Source of the DNA: Kitasatospora sp. NBC_00374
GTDB lineage: Bacteria; Actinomycetota; Actinomycetes; Streptomycetales; Streptomycetaceae
Assembly: GCF_041434935.1 (NCBI RefSeq)
Contig: NZ_CP107964.1
Location: forward strand, 1,488,001 to 1,552,000
Reading direction: 5' to 3'
DNA: 64,000 nt
Of this stretch, positions 24,533-32,931 are shown in pieces (position 1 is the stretch's first letter; every line of letters starts with the position of its first letter). The notes beneath the pieces were generated by a model. That model saw nothing but the letters and a program-made list of their open reading frames with translations. It did no database searches and had not been told where the DNA came from. The position numbers were made by a program, and so were the translations under genes.

Positions 24533-25477
24533 TCAGCGGGTGGTGGAGGTCCGCCGGCGGCGCTGGTACCAGGTGGCGCCGGCGATCGCGGCCAGGGCCG
24601 CAACCCCGGTGATGGCGGCGGGCCGCCAGTCGGGATCGGCCGTCGGCTCTGCGGCCGTGGTGGTGACCTGCTGTGGCTGGCCGTCCGTCAGGCCGGCAAA
24701 TCCGCCGGCCAGGCCCTTGCGGTCGTACTCCGAGCCGGGCAGCTTGTCGCCGTAGCGAGTGTTGACCAGCTTCTGGTAGTCGGCGAGGGGGATGCCGGCC
24801 TTGCCTTGGAGGCCGGTGGTCGCCTCGTCGTTGAGCGGCTCGACCATGCCCTCGGCGGTGAGCCGGTACCAGGCGTGGATCTGCGGCTCGGTGAAGGTGC
24901 GGGCCTGGGCGGTGCCGCGTTCGGCGAGGCTGACCTCGGCGTCCCCGTCCCGGATGCCGGCCAGCTGCCAGCCCTCGGCGCCGATGTTCTGGACGCCGTT
25001 CTTGTCCGGGGCCGCGTTGCTCTGGCCGTTGTTCTGGGGCGCGAGCAGCACGGCGGCCTGGTGGCCGTCGGAGGCGGTGACCCGGGCGGCCAGGTAGGAG
25101 AGCCGCAGCGCGGTCTGCGGGCTCGCCTGGCTCTTGCCGGCGACGAACTCGGGGCTGAGCTCGAACATCGGCACCGGGTCCTTGAGATCGAACCGGGGCG
25201 GCGCGGCGACGGCGCCCGGCGCGTTCCCGGGGGTGCCGACGGTGCCGCCGTCGGCGGCCGCGGGGGTGCCGGCCTGCCGCGCCGCGACCAGGAACCGGGA
25301 GACGGTGTCCTTGACCTGACCGCTCTGGAGGACCTGCTGGGCGGACTGGTAGCCCGCGATGCCGTCACCGTCGGCGGCCTGCGCCGAGATGTTCAAGAAC
25401 TGAGTGGCGGCGAGAGTGGCTGTGGCGAGGACGGCCGCTCGGGCGGCCGCACGCGCGGGGCGTCGCATGATCTGCAT
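24533..25477 (-). CDS. Secreted, C-terminally membrane-anchored protein of unknown function
   Basis: A 314-residue protein. A signal peptide (RRPARAAARAAVLATATLAATQFLNISAQA) is followed by an exported domain with helical and mixed segments (GYQSAQQVLQSGQVKDTVSRFLVAARQAG; ALRLSYLAARVTASDGHQAAVLLAPQ; TAQARTFTEPQIHAWYRLTAEGMVEPLNDEA) and a C-terminal anchor (AAITGVAALAAIAGATWYQ then RRRR). I do not recognise the family. It lies 14 bases downstream of the papain-like protease gene, so the protein may be its substrate, inhibitor or docking partner. A frameshifted duplicate lies immediately downstream. The start ATG is at 25477. Confidence 0.8.
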   Translation of the reverse strand: MQIMRRPARAAARAAVLATATLAATQFLNISAQAADGDGIAGYQSAQQVLQSGQVKDTVSRFLVAARQAGTPAAADGGTVGTPGNAPGAVAAPPRFDLKDPVPMFELSPEFVAGKSQASPQTALRLSYLAARVTASDGHQAAVLLAPQNNGQSNAAPDKNGVQNIGAEGWQLAGIRDGDAEVSLAERGTAQARTFTEPQIHAWYRLTAEGMVEPLNDEATTGLQGKAGIPLADYQKLVNTRYGDKLPGSEYDRKGLAGGFAGLTDGQPQQVTTTAAEPTADPDWRPAAITGVAALAAIAGATWYQRRRRTSTTR

Positions 25478-25491
25478 GGTCGGTCGTCTCC

Positions 25492-26361
25492 TCAGCCGTG
25501 GATGCCGATGCGGGAGTGGGTCCACTGGAACGAGTTGTTGTTCACATAGGTGGAGTAGTTCCACCAGGTGTAGGTCTGGGTGCTGGGCCAGGGGTCGCCG
25601 ACGGCGATCATGCTGCTGGCGGTGTCGTATCCGTAGACGACGTTCATGTGGCCGCCGCCGCTGCGCCAGCCGATCCGGACGCCGAACGGGCGGCCGGCGG
25701 TGACCTCGGCGGAGGACTCGGCGAACGAGGCGCTACGGGACAGGCTGCGGCCGCTGCTGCTCAGGCCCAGCCTGGCCAGGCCGTTGGCCATGTCCTCCAG
25801 GGTCGCGGGCTGGTTGTTGCAGTTCACCCAGGTGCCCTGGGCGGCGAGTTTGCAGAACTCCTCCTGGCTGACGCTGGTGTGGCCCCAGAAGTGGGCGATG
25901 GTCACGCCGGAGGCGTCCCAGCACCACTGGTCCTTGACTTGCTTCTGCATGCTGATCTTGAGTGACTTGGCGGTCGTACTGGTGGTCGTCGTCGGGGAGG
26001 GATCGGTGGTCGTCGAACGGCAGACCGGCAGGTTGTCGGTGTTCTCCTTGATGAAGGCTGCGGCGATGTAATAGGAGTCGGACTGGACCCACCGGGTGTT
26101 GTTCTCGACGGCATCGCCGGTGGTCCGGCACGACATCGCGACCTTGTCACCGATCCGTGTGGAGCCGCTGATCTGCGCCGACAGGGACGGCTGGGCGCGA
26201 TGGTTGATGCTGCTGTACTGGCCGTTGCCGGCGGTTACGGTGCCGTTGACCAGGTCGGCCTGGGCGAAGACGCCGAGGCCGACGATCAGACCGCCGGAGA
26301 GCGCGGCAGCGGTCGCGCTCATCAACACTTTCTTGCGGCGGGACATGCGACGTCGATGCAT
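25492..26361 (-). CDS. Secreted papain-like cysteine protease
   Basis: A 289-residue exported protein. A basic signal peptide with a hydrophobic core (SATAAALSGGLIVGLGVFAQA) precedes an N-terminal region with two Cys, then a Ser/Thr linker and the catalytic domain. The domain opens with KDQWCWDASGVTIAHFWG, where the Gln supplies the oxyanion hole and the Cys is the nucleophile. It continues to GGGHMNVVYGYDT, with the catalytic His, and IAVGDPWPS, with the Asp, in the order of C39/C70-like (AvrRpt2-type) papain-like enzymes. The start is the ATG at 26361 after GAGGAG. It is transcribed with the downstream anchored protein and lies beside a secreted metalloprotease. Confidence 0.82.
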   Translation of the reverse strand: MHRRRMSRRKKVLMSATAAALSGGLIVGLGVFAQADLVNGTVTAGNGQYSSINHRAQPSLSAQISGSTRIGDKVAMSCRTTGDAVENNTRWVQSDSYYIAAAFIKENTDNLPVCRSTTTDPSPTTTTSTTAKSLKISMQKQVKDQWCWDASGVTIAHFWGHTSVSQEEFCKLAAQGTWVNCNNQPATLEDMANGLARLGLSSSGRSLSRSASFAESSAEVTAGRPFGVRIGWRSGGGHMNVVYGYDTASSMIAVGDPWPSTQTYTWWNYSTYVNNNSFQWTHSRIGIHG

Positions 26362-26567
26362 GATGCTCCTCAATCGGAGAATTCGGGAGTCCGGAACGTG
26401 CCTGCGCGGTAGTGGGACCGTCCGTCCGGGCTCCGGGGAAGGGGGCTCCGGGGAAGCGGCCGGAGAAGGGGCCGCCCCACGCGGTGGGGCGGGGGCCGCT
26501 CCGGAGAAGCGAGCCCGGAGAAGGGGGCCGCCCGCGCGGTGAGGCGGGCGGCCGACATGACCTACCG

Positions 26568-28097
26568 TCAGGCCTTCGGGGTGTGGAAGGACACCGTGCG
26601 GCCGGGCTTGGAGTCATGCCCGGCGCTGTCGCGGACCGACACCGCGATGGCGTAGTCGGTGTCCGGGCGCAGGTTGGCCAGGCGGATGGTGGGCTGCTTC
26701 ACCCAGCCCATGTGCTTGCCGTTGAGGAAGACCTCGTACCAGTCCGCCGATTTGACAGTCGGCCAGGTGATGACGGCGGAGTCCGGCGTAAGTTGGCCGA
26801 CCGTCACGTCCGGCCCGGTGGACGGGCCTGTGCTGCCGGTGGGACTGGGCTTCGGGCTCGGGCTGGACGTGGGGTTCGGGTCAGGCTTGGTGCCGTTGCC
26901 GGTCAGCAGGAACTGGTTGTTGGCGATGTTCCAGTGGGTGGCAAGATAGCTGCCTGGTTTCGGGTTGGTGTTGAAGTAGTCGTCGTGGTTGCAGTCCAGC
27001 CGCAGGTCGTGTCCCTGATCCGGGCAGACGGTGCGCATCGCCGGGTAGTACGGGGTGTCCGAGTAGCACATGATGTCCCACTCGTCGGTGCAGTGTGCGC
27101 CGCGACTGGTGTTGGGCGCGCTGTTGTTCACCGCACCCAGGTTGTGCCCGAGTTCGTGTGCGGCGGTGTGGGGGTTCCAGCAACCGCTGTCGGAACGGCC
27201 GTACGACGGGCCGAAGTTGCTGAGGTTGTCCTGGCCGGGCCGCTCGTCGCCGTTGAAGGTGCCGATCCCGCAGTAGACGTTGGCGTCGGCGAAGACCATG
27301 TACTTGCGGTCCTTGCGGTTGAAGCCCTTGCTCGCGAGTGCGGAGTTCATGGCGCTGAACTCGGCCAGCGCCGCGTCGGGGATCTCGGCTTCGAGCACCG
27401 CCGGGGTGCAGTCGGCGGCGGTCACGTAGCGGATGTGCCGCACGCCGCCGGTCTCCTGGGCGCTGGCGGAGTAGATCATGTCCGCTTCGGCGGCCCACGT
27501 CTTGAACGAGACGGCGTACTGCGCGTACCGGTTGCGGCCCGGACCGTGTGCGTACACCACCTGGACCCGGTTGCCGGTGTTTCCGTCGCCGTCGCAGACC
27601 ACGGACTGGCTGGCCGGAGCGGCAACCACATTGCCCGGTCCGGGAGTTGAGGCCGGGCTGGCGGACGATTGGTCGGCCCGCGCATCGAGGCTCGGCAGCG
27701 GTGACGTTACCGGTGGGGTGTCCTTCCTGATGTCGACGCCCTTGGGCGGCGCGTCCGGGCCGTGGGTGCAGTGCCCGTCGGCCGTACTGAGGACACCGAG
27801 GCAGCGGTCGCCCTGAGGAGCGGGCCGCAGGCCCGCGTAGACCAGACCGTTCGACGGGTCGTCCGCCGGTATCGAGGCCACCGCCTTGGGTGCCTCGTCG
27901 TGTCGGGGCTCAGCTGCAGGCGTGAGCTCGGTCGCGGAGGCGCTGGCCGCCGCCGTCACCGTCGTCCGCTCGCCCGTGAAGACCCCGGCCAGTGCGGCCG
28001 AACCTCCAGCTAAGACCCCCGCTGCGGCCACCACCGCCGCGACCAGTGAGACCCGGGTTCGACGCCCCCGATTGCTCATCTTTCTACGTGCAGACAT
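26568..28097 (-). CDS. Secreted zinc metalloprotease with C-terminal fibronectin type III domain
   Basis: A 509-residue protein. A signal peptide (VSLVAAVVAAAGVLAGGSAALA) is followed by a low-complexity propeptide-like region. The catalytic domain has the zinc motif AAHELGHNLG near residue 347 (HExxHxxG) and a Met-turn in WDIMCYSD, the metzincin pattern. Several Cys pairs suggest disulfides. After a Pro/Ser/Thr linker comes an FN3 domain (VTVGQLTPDSAVITWP to YAIAVSVRDSAGHDSKPG). It probably degrades or processes an extracellular protein or binds polymer through the FN3. The start ATG at 28097 has GAGGTG upstream. A GC-poor 485-base region lies upstream. Confidence 0.85.
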   Translation of the reverse strand: MSARRKMSNRGRRTRVSLVAAVVAAAGVLAGGSAALAGVFTGERTTVTAAASASATELTPAAEPRHDEAPKAVASIPADDPSNGLVYAGLRPAPQGDRCLGVLSTADGHCTHGPDAPPKGVDIRKDTPPVTSPLPSLDARADQSSASPASTPGPGNVVAAPASQSVVCDGDGNTGNRVQVVYAHGPGRNRYAQYAVSFKTWAAEADMIYSASAQETGGVRHIRYVTAADCTPAVLEAEIPDAALAEFSAMNSALASKGFNRKDRKYMVFADANVYCGIGTFNGDERPGQDNLSNFGPSYGRSDSGCWNPHTAAHELGHNLGAVNNSAPNTSRGAHCTDEWDIMCYSDTPYYPAMRTVCPDQGHDLRLDCNHDDYFNTNPKPGSYLATHWNIANNQFLLTGNGTKPDPNPTSSPSPKPSPTGSTGPSTGPDVTVGQLTPDSAVITWPTVKSADWYEVFLNGKHMGWVKQPTIRLANLRPDTDYAIAVSVRDSAGHDSKPGRTVSFHTPKA

Positions 28098-28582
28098 AAC
28101 CACACCTCTTTCCTGAGGGATTGAGTTCCGGGAATCCTGCCAGAGGATTCGGTGCGGTCTGAACACTGCTTTCTACGCGCGAAGATGTCGCCTCTTCAAC
28201 CAATGCCCCGCGTGGATATGACGGGCAGTCAAGTTGGTTGAACAGAACGATTGTTGATGGACTCTGTAACTGGCGATCCACTCTAAAGAGCCAGTGGATC
28301 GCATACGACTTTATGGAAACGTTATCCATTGGGCCATTGCTAGACATTCTGTCAGCTGGCAAACTCGCGCAGAGTACACGGCAAGTGACGGTGCATCACG
28401 AAACTGTGCATCACGAACGGATATCGTGCTGCTTTCCGTGATTTGTAAAGAGTTTGAGGTGATGGCAACCGAACGTCGATTCCCCGGCGTCTCTCCTCGA
28501 ATGCCTGTTTAGCCGTTCATTTCAGAATGAGATCGGCGTGTCGGCTGGCGCCTGACGCTGCATCTGGGCCAAGGTCTGGCGG
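28098..28582. other. Low-GC intergenic region with direct repeats
   Basis: These 485 bases are visibly poorer in GC than all surroundings, especially 28230-28470. No open frame has a convincing start or composition. Two perfect copies of GTGCATCACGAA lie at 28391-28402 and 28406-28417, a 15-base period. The left part must contain the metalloprotease promoter. The composition suggests regulatory sequence or a scar of acquired DNA. Confidence 0.6.
28391..28417. repeat. Two GTGCATCACGAA direct repeats
   Basis: Identical 12-base units at 28391-28402 and 28406-28417 are separated by three bases. They lie about 300 bases upstream of the metalloprotease start, inside the low-GC region. Direct repeats of this type often mark regulator sites; the binding protein is unknown. 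Confidence 0.5.
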
Positions 28583-28933
28583 ATGTCTGCTGATCTTGTT
28601 CCCGACGACCTCTGGGAGCTCATAGCCCCGCTGCTGCCGGAGCGGCCGCCCCGCCGCCATCGTCATCCCGGGCGGCTCCCGGTGCCGGACCGGGTGGCGC
28701 TGGCGGGCATCGTGTACGTGCTGCGCAAGGGAGTGGCCTGGTGCGACGTCCCGGCCCCGGTCGTCGGCTGCTCCGGGATGACCGCCTGGCGCAGGCTGCA
28801 GGACTGCACCGAGGCCGGCGTCTGGCCCCGCCTGCACGAGTCACTCCTCACCGAACTGCGGGCAAGTGGCCTGCTGGACATGGACGATGTGGCGATCGAC
28901 GGCTCCCACGTCAGGGCCCTCAGTGGACGTTAA
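28583..28933 (+). pseudogene. Truncated IS5-family transposase
   Basis: The first 112 or so residues match the N-terminal part of IS5-group transposases: LVPDDLWELIAPLLPERPPRRHRHPGRLPVPDRVALAGIVYVLRKGVAW, then a helix-turn-helix-like TAWRRLQD and the first catalytic-Asp region VAIDGSHVRAL. The homology ends abruptly at about 28918, where an 18-base inverted repeat begins. The rest of the DDE core is not found on the far side of the insertion (29936 onward), so the gene is dead. Confidence 0.8.
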
Positions 28934-29799
28934 GACCGTGTCCTACGTGGCGGTGGTGTCGTTGTAGGGGTCATGGGGAGTGGTGAGTGGGGATGGATCG
29001 TTCCTGACGGCTTGTGGGAAGTGGTCGAGCCACTGCTTCCTGCTGCTCGAGTGCGCCAACAGGGCGGTGGCACAGCCAACTTGGACGACCGTGCGGTGTT
29101 CGCGGCGGTGGTCTACGTGCTGACGACGGGGTGCGCGTGGCGACATCTGCCACCGTGTTTCGGGGTGTCGAAGTCCACGGTGCACCGCCGCTTCACGATC
29201 TGGACCAAGGACGGCCTGTGGGGCCGGCTCCGCAGAGTGATGCTGGAGCGCCTGGCCGACGCCGAGGTCCTGGACCTGTCGCGCGTCGTCGTCGACTCCG
29301 TCCACGTCCGCGCGAAAAAGGGCGCGAACACACAGGTCCCAGCCCCATCGACCGGGGAAAGCCCGGCTCCAAGGTGCATGTCCTGTCCGACTGCAACGGG
29401 CTGCCCCTCGTCATCGGCATCTCCTCCGCCGACACCCACGACCAGCACGGCCTGACGCCCCTGGTCGAAGCCCTCCCGGCGAAACACGACCCCGAGCGAG
29501 CCCCGCACCTCCTGCCACGCAAGCTGCACGCGGACAAGGCGTACGACAACTCCGAGCTGCGCACATGGCTTCGCAGGCGGGGAATCCTGCCCCGGATCGC
29601 CCGCAAGGGCGTCGAGTCGAGCCAGACCCTGGGCCGCCATCGGTGGGTGATCGAACGCACCATGTCGTGGCTCACCGGCTACCGCCGGATCGCCCGACGC
29701 TACGAACGCGATCACCGCCACTACCTGGCCTTCTGCGACCTCGCCGCCGTCATCACCTGCCACAAACGCCTCGCCAAAACCACCACGTAGGAAACGGTC
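28934..29799 (+). mobile_element. IS5-family (IS427-like) insertion sequence, 866 bp
   Basis: The ends are inverted repeats: GACCGTGTCCTACGTGGCGG (28934-28953) and, read inward from the right, GACCGTTTCCTACGTGGTGG (29799-29780), 18 of 20 matching. The element is flanked by a TAA direct repeat (28931-28933 and 29800-29802), the expected target duplication. Inside is one transposase in two overlapping frames. Clean ends suggest recent and possibly active insertion. Confidence 0.88.
28973..29790 (+). CDS. IS5-family transposase (two frames joined by -1 frameshift)
   Basis: The first frame (28973 onward) gives the N-terminal part, IVPDGLWEVVEPLLPAARVRQQ to LSRVVVDSVHVRAKKG, with the first catalytic Asp. 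The second frame (to 29790) continues HTGPSPIDRGKPGSKVHVLSDCNGLPL, LHADKAYDNSELRTWL (second Asp) and HRWVIERTMSWLTGYRRIARRYER (catalytic Glu). The frames meet at AAAAAG (29315-29320); a -1 slip there joins them into a complete DDE transposase of about 272 residues. Programmed slippage on A-runs is well known in this IS group, so I treat it as one functional gene. Confidence 0.85.
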
Positions 29800-29935
29800 T
29801 AAGTCGCTCGGATACGCCCGTCTGTCCATGCGCCGCAGAACATCACCCGAACCCCAACTGGCACGCCAGTACGGCCGACGTTCACACGAGCGAGCGATCA
29901 CGAACCGTGAGAAAGGGGACTTAACGTCCACTGAG

Positions 29936-30440
29936 TGCCCGCGAACGCGGCACGCCCTCGCGAGTCGACTGGTGCAGTTCGTCATCACGAGGGCCCGCCG
30001 CCCCACGGCGTGCCAACCGTCCTGGTCCAGAACCAGCAAATCGGCCCGACCCACCGGCCGCTCACGGCCTGAGCGCCCCGGGCGTGTTCACCGCGTCGGC
30101 GGCTCGGCCGGCTGTGCGGCGTTCCGGTCGGTGGCCGGGGCGGTGAAGCGGACGGGGGCTTCGAAGTTGGCGCGGCGGGCAGCGCGGCGGTCCTTGGTTG
30201 GCCGAACGGGGAACCCGGTGCGACCGGGGCTGCCGCGCAACGGCGCCGGGGGGCGGCTCGACGCTCCGAGCCCGGGGCCGTCCTCAACGCGCACCGGGCA
30301 GCGAGCCGCGCCCGGCTACTACGGGCCGTTCGGCAACAGCGTCTCGGTGGACCAACGCAGCTGAGTATCCATCAGCAAACGGGGGTCGTCCGCGCGGACG
30401 GTTCGTCCCGGACGGGCGGCGGGCTCCCGCGCCCCGAAGA
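29936..30440. other. Degenerate region to the right of the IS nest
   Basis: About 500 bases with no gene I can support. A 68-codon minus-strand frame at 30088-30294 has actinobacterial composition but no recognised motif and no clear ribosome site. It may be the tail of a gene destroyed by the insertions. Confidence 0.4.
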
Positions 30441-30944
30441 TCAGGAGGGCCACACGGACGGGTAGGGCAGGCTGACAGGTGGTGGCAGCGGGTGGCAGCC
30501 GTCCCAGGAGGCCAGCTGCCCGGCGGGACAGGAGGTCGGCGGGACCGGCAGTGTCACGGACGGCCGCGGTGGCGGTGGGCTGGTCCGGGGCTTGCCGGTG
30601 GACGGCTTCGCGGTCGCCGCCCCCGTACGGGCCGGCGGCGTCGCGCTCGCGCTGGCGGACGGGTTCGCCGACGTCGGTGCCGCCTCCGAAGGTGACGGGC
30701 TCGCCGACGACGGCACCGGCGCGGACGCGATCACGGGCACGGACGGGCCGGCGCTCGTCGAGGCCGCCGCACTGGCCGAGGGAACGGTCTCGGCGCCGAT
30801 CCGGTCGGGCTCGTCCGAGCCCCGCAGAAGCAGCCCGCCTCCCCCGGCCAGGCCCAGGACGCACAGCCCCGCCGTCACGCCGAGCATGAGCCTGCGGTGG
30901 CGCAGCACGCTCGCGCCTGCGGGCTTGTCGTCGCTGTCCCGCAT
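30441..30944 (-). CDS. Membrane-anchored Ala/Pro/Ser-rich protein
   Basis: A 167-residue protein with a cytosolic N-terminus (MRDSDDKPAGASVLRHRR), one membrane helix (LMLGVTAGLCVLGLAGGGGLLL), a long Ser/Ala/Pro-rich exterior linker and a C-terminal segment with two Cys (PTSCPAGQLASWDGCHPLPPP) that may form a disulfide. No enzymatic domain is seen and no family is recognised. GAGGAGGGG lies upstream of the ATG at 30944. It is divergent from the serine hydrolase gene. Confidence 0.65.
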   Translation of the reverse strand: MRDSDDKPAGASVLRHRRLMLGVTAGLCVLGLAGGGGLLLRGSDEPDRIGAETVPSASAAASTSAGPSVPVIASAPVPSSASPSPSEAAPTSANPSASASATPPARTGAATAKPSTGKPRTSPPPPRPSVTLPVPPTSCPAGQLASWDGCHPLPPPVSLPYPSVWPS

Positions 30945-31164
30945 TCGGGCCCCTCCTCGTTCGATCTGCCGTCCGGACCGGATGGATGCTAGGGCACACC
31001 GGACGGGTCGGTGACGGTCGGGGTCGGTACCAGGGGTGAGCCACCCCGGGGGGTAGCCCCACCGTGAGCTGGGGGTTGGCAGGATCGCCCCGGTCGGTCG
31101 CCTTCGGAAATGCTGGGCCCGGCACCAACCGATGGTGTTCCAACGATTCCCGAGGAGTCGACTC

Positions 31165-32334
31165 GTGGGTGAGCAGGCATGGCAGAGGTTCCGTCCATCC
31201 GGGCGGCAGCGGGGCGGCCGGCGCAGGGCCGTGCCGGCCGCGGTCGCGCTGGCCGTCGGCGTCCTGACGATGAGTGCCCTGGCGCCGCCCGCGGCGGCCG
31301 CCGCCGTCGGGCCGGACACCGTCCGGCGGGGCCTGAACGCGCTGGTGCGCAACGACGGCCTGCCCGCCGCGCTGGCGAGCGTCAAGGACCGTACCGGCCG
31401 CACCCGTACCTACACCGCGGGGGTCGGCGACCTGGCCACCGGCGCGAAGGTGCCGGTCGACGGCCAGGTGCGGATCGGCAGCAACACCAAGACGTTCACC
31501 GCCGTGGTCGTACTGCAACTGGTCGGCGAGGGGAGGATCGGCCTCGACGCCACGGTCGACACCTATCTGCCCGGCCTCGTCCGCGGGGACGGGATCGACG
31601 GACGCCACATCACCGTCCGTCAACTCCTGCAGCAGACCAGCGGACTTCCCAACTACACCGAGTACCTGGGCGACGACGTCCGGCACTACGAACCCCACGA
31701 GCTCCTCGACCTCGCGCTCCGGCACCCGGCCGACTTCGCCCCGGGGACGCAGTGGGCGTACAGCAACACCAACTACGTGCTGGCCGGCCTGATCGTGCAG
31801 AAGGTCACCGGCCGACCCATCGCCGAGGAGATGAACCGGCGCATCATCAAACCCATCGGGCTGCGCCACACGTACTTCCCGGCCCCCGGAGACGCGACCA
31901 TCCGGGAGCCCCACCCCAAGGGCTACTACCGGGAATCGGCAGGCGCACCACTGCGCGACGGCACGGAACTCGACCCCTCCTGGGGCTGGGCGGCGGGCCA
32001 GTTGATCTCCACCAACTCCGACCTCAACCGGTTCTTCACCGCACTCCTCGCCGGCCGTCTCCTCCCGGCGGCCCAGCTCGCCGAGATGCGCACCACCGTT
32101 CCCGCCGAAAGCACGTTCGGCGACGGTGCCCGCTACGGACTGGGGCTCGTGAGCAAACCACTGTCGTGCGGCGGCCTCTACTGGGGCCACGGTGGCAGCA
32201 TCACGGGCTACGAGACCCGGGGCGGTGTCACCGAGGACGGCCGCGCCGCCAACCTCGCGGTGACCACCCAGCCGACCGACGAGGCAGCCATGAAACACGT
32301 CGAGAGGCTCGTGGACACGGCCCTGTGCCGCTGA
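31165..32334 (+). CDS. Secreted serine hydrolase, class C beta-lactamase / D-Ala-D-Ala carboxypeptidase family
   Basis: A 389-residue exported protein. A signal peptide (VPAAVALAVGVLTMSALAPPAAAA) is followed by the serine beta-lactamase-like fold. SxxK is in IGSNTKTFTA, the YxN motif in WAYSNTNYVLAGL, and the third box in YWGHGGSITGY (HGG). The GTG start at 31165 follows GAGGAG. Members act as peptidoglycan carboxypeptidases, esterases or beta-lactamases; which one is not evident. A paralogue lies at 42.1 kb. A strong hairpin ends the gene. Confidence 0.9.
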   Translation: MGEQAWQRFRPSGRQRGGRRRAVPAAVALAVGVLTMSALAPPAAAAAVGPDTVRRGLNALVRNDGLPAALASVKDRTGRTRTYTAGVGDLATGAKVPVDGQVRIGSNTKTFTAVVVLQLVGEGRIGLDATVDTYLPGLVRGDGIDGRHITVRQLLQQTSGLPNYTEYLGDDVRHYEPHELLDLALRHPADFAPGTQWAYSNTNYVLAGLIVQKVTGRPIAEEMNRRIIKPIGLRHTYFPAPGDATIREPHPKGYYRESAGAPLRDGTELDPSWGWAAGQLISTNSDLNRFFTALLAGRLLPAAQLAEMRTTVPAESTFGDGARYGLGLVSKPLSCGGLYWGHGGSITGYETRGGVTEDGRAANLAVTTQPTDEAAMKHVERLVDTALCR

Positions 32335-32364
32335 GCCACGCCGCCTGACGGCATCGTGCACCCG

Positions 32365-32403
32365 CCGGTGGCCCGGCCCCATCGTGGAGGGCCGGGCCAC
32401 CGG
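32365..32403. terminator. Bidirectional terminator hairpin
   Basis: A perfect 15-bp stem, CCGGTGGCCCGGCCC (32365-32379) and its complement (32389-32403), with a nine-base loop. It lies between the convergent serine hydrolase and the 32434 gene, so it can serve both. Confidence 0.75.
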
Positions 32404-32433
32404 TCTGCGGACGGCCGGTCAGGGCGCGGTGAT

Positions 32434-32913
32434 TCATGGTGCGGTGATGCCCGGCTGCGCTCCGGCGCCGAAGGCCCAGCCCTCGACGTCCCCGGGCGCC
32501 GGGTTGTAGCTGCCCGCACCGAGGTTGCTGTAGGACCAGGCGCCGCCGTGCTGGGCGTGCCAGTACGACCAGTAGGCGCTGCCGGTGGGGTTGGTGCAGG
32601 TGGCGGGCAGGGCGTTGATCTTGCAGACGAAGCCGGGGAACCGCGGGTGGAAGGCGTACGAGAAGCCGGCGCCGGTGAGTGCGGCGAGGCCGCTCGCCGG
32701 GTCGCCGGGTGCGCAGCCGGTCTCGATGCCGCCACCGACGGCGGTGAAGTCGACCACGACCGTGACGCCGGTGGTGCCGGTGCAGGCCGCGGCCTGGGCC
32801 TGCGGGGCCCGGGCGGCGGAGACGCCGAGCAGGCCGGCGGTCAGCGCCGCGGCGGCGGTGATCGAGCCGAGGGTGCGGCGGGCCCGCCGGGGCGGAGTGC
32901 GGGTGTCGGTCAT
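32434..32913 (-). CDS. Small secreted Cys/aromatic-rich protein
   Basis: A 159-residue exported protein. A signal peptide (ITAAAALTAGLLGVSAARAPQAQA) is followed by a domain with four Cys and a distinctive C-terminal motif, VCKINALPATCTNPTGSAYWSYWHAQHGGAWSYSNLGA. Proteins with this motif lie beside prenyltransferase/squalene-oxidase-repeat proteins in other streptomycetes, often next to ECF-type vitamin transporters, and may bind a corrinoid or other ligand outside the cell; the binding role is inference. Here the partner survives only as a fragment 18 bases upstream. Confidence 0.75.
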   Translation of the reverse strand: MTDTRTPPRRARRTLGSITAAAALTAGLLGVSAARAPQAQAAACTGTTGVTVVVDFTAVGGGIETGCAPGDPASGLAALTGAGFSYAFHPRFPGFVCKINALPATCTNPTGSAYWSYWHAQHGGAWSYSNLGAGSYNPAPGDVEGWAFGAGAQPGITAP

Positions 32914-32931
32914 CGGGGTGCTCCTACGGGG

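Larger units (their letters stand above)
28919..29935. repeat. Short inverted-repeat (MITE-like) element split by an IS
   Basis: The 18-base arm CTCAGTGGACGTTAAGTC can be read at 28919-28933 continuing across the IS at 29803-29805. Its exact inverse GACTTAACGTCCACTGAG is at 29918-29935. Without the IS and one duplicated TAA, the element would be about 148 bases with no gene, the size and form of a MITE. Its left edge coincides with the loss of IS5 homology. A third copy of the repeat occurs at 19518. Confidence 0.6.

Noticed and set aside
28391..28417. Start of a CRISPR array.
   Set aside because: Only two 12-base copies with a three-base spacer; no further repeats or cas genes.
29936..30054. 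Continuation of the truncated IS5 transposase on the far side of the insertion.
   Set aside because: No frame here shows the expected second Asp or Glu regions of the family.
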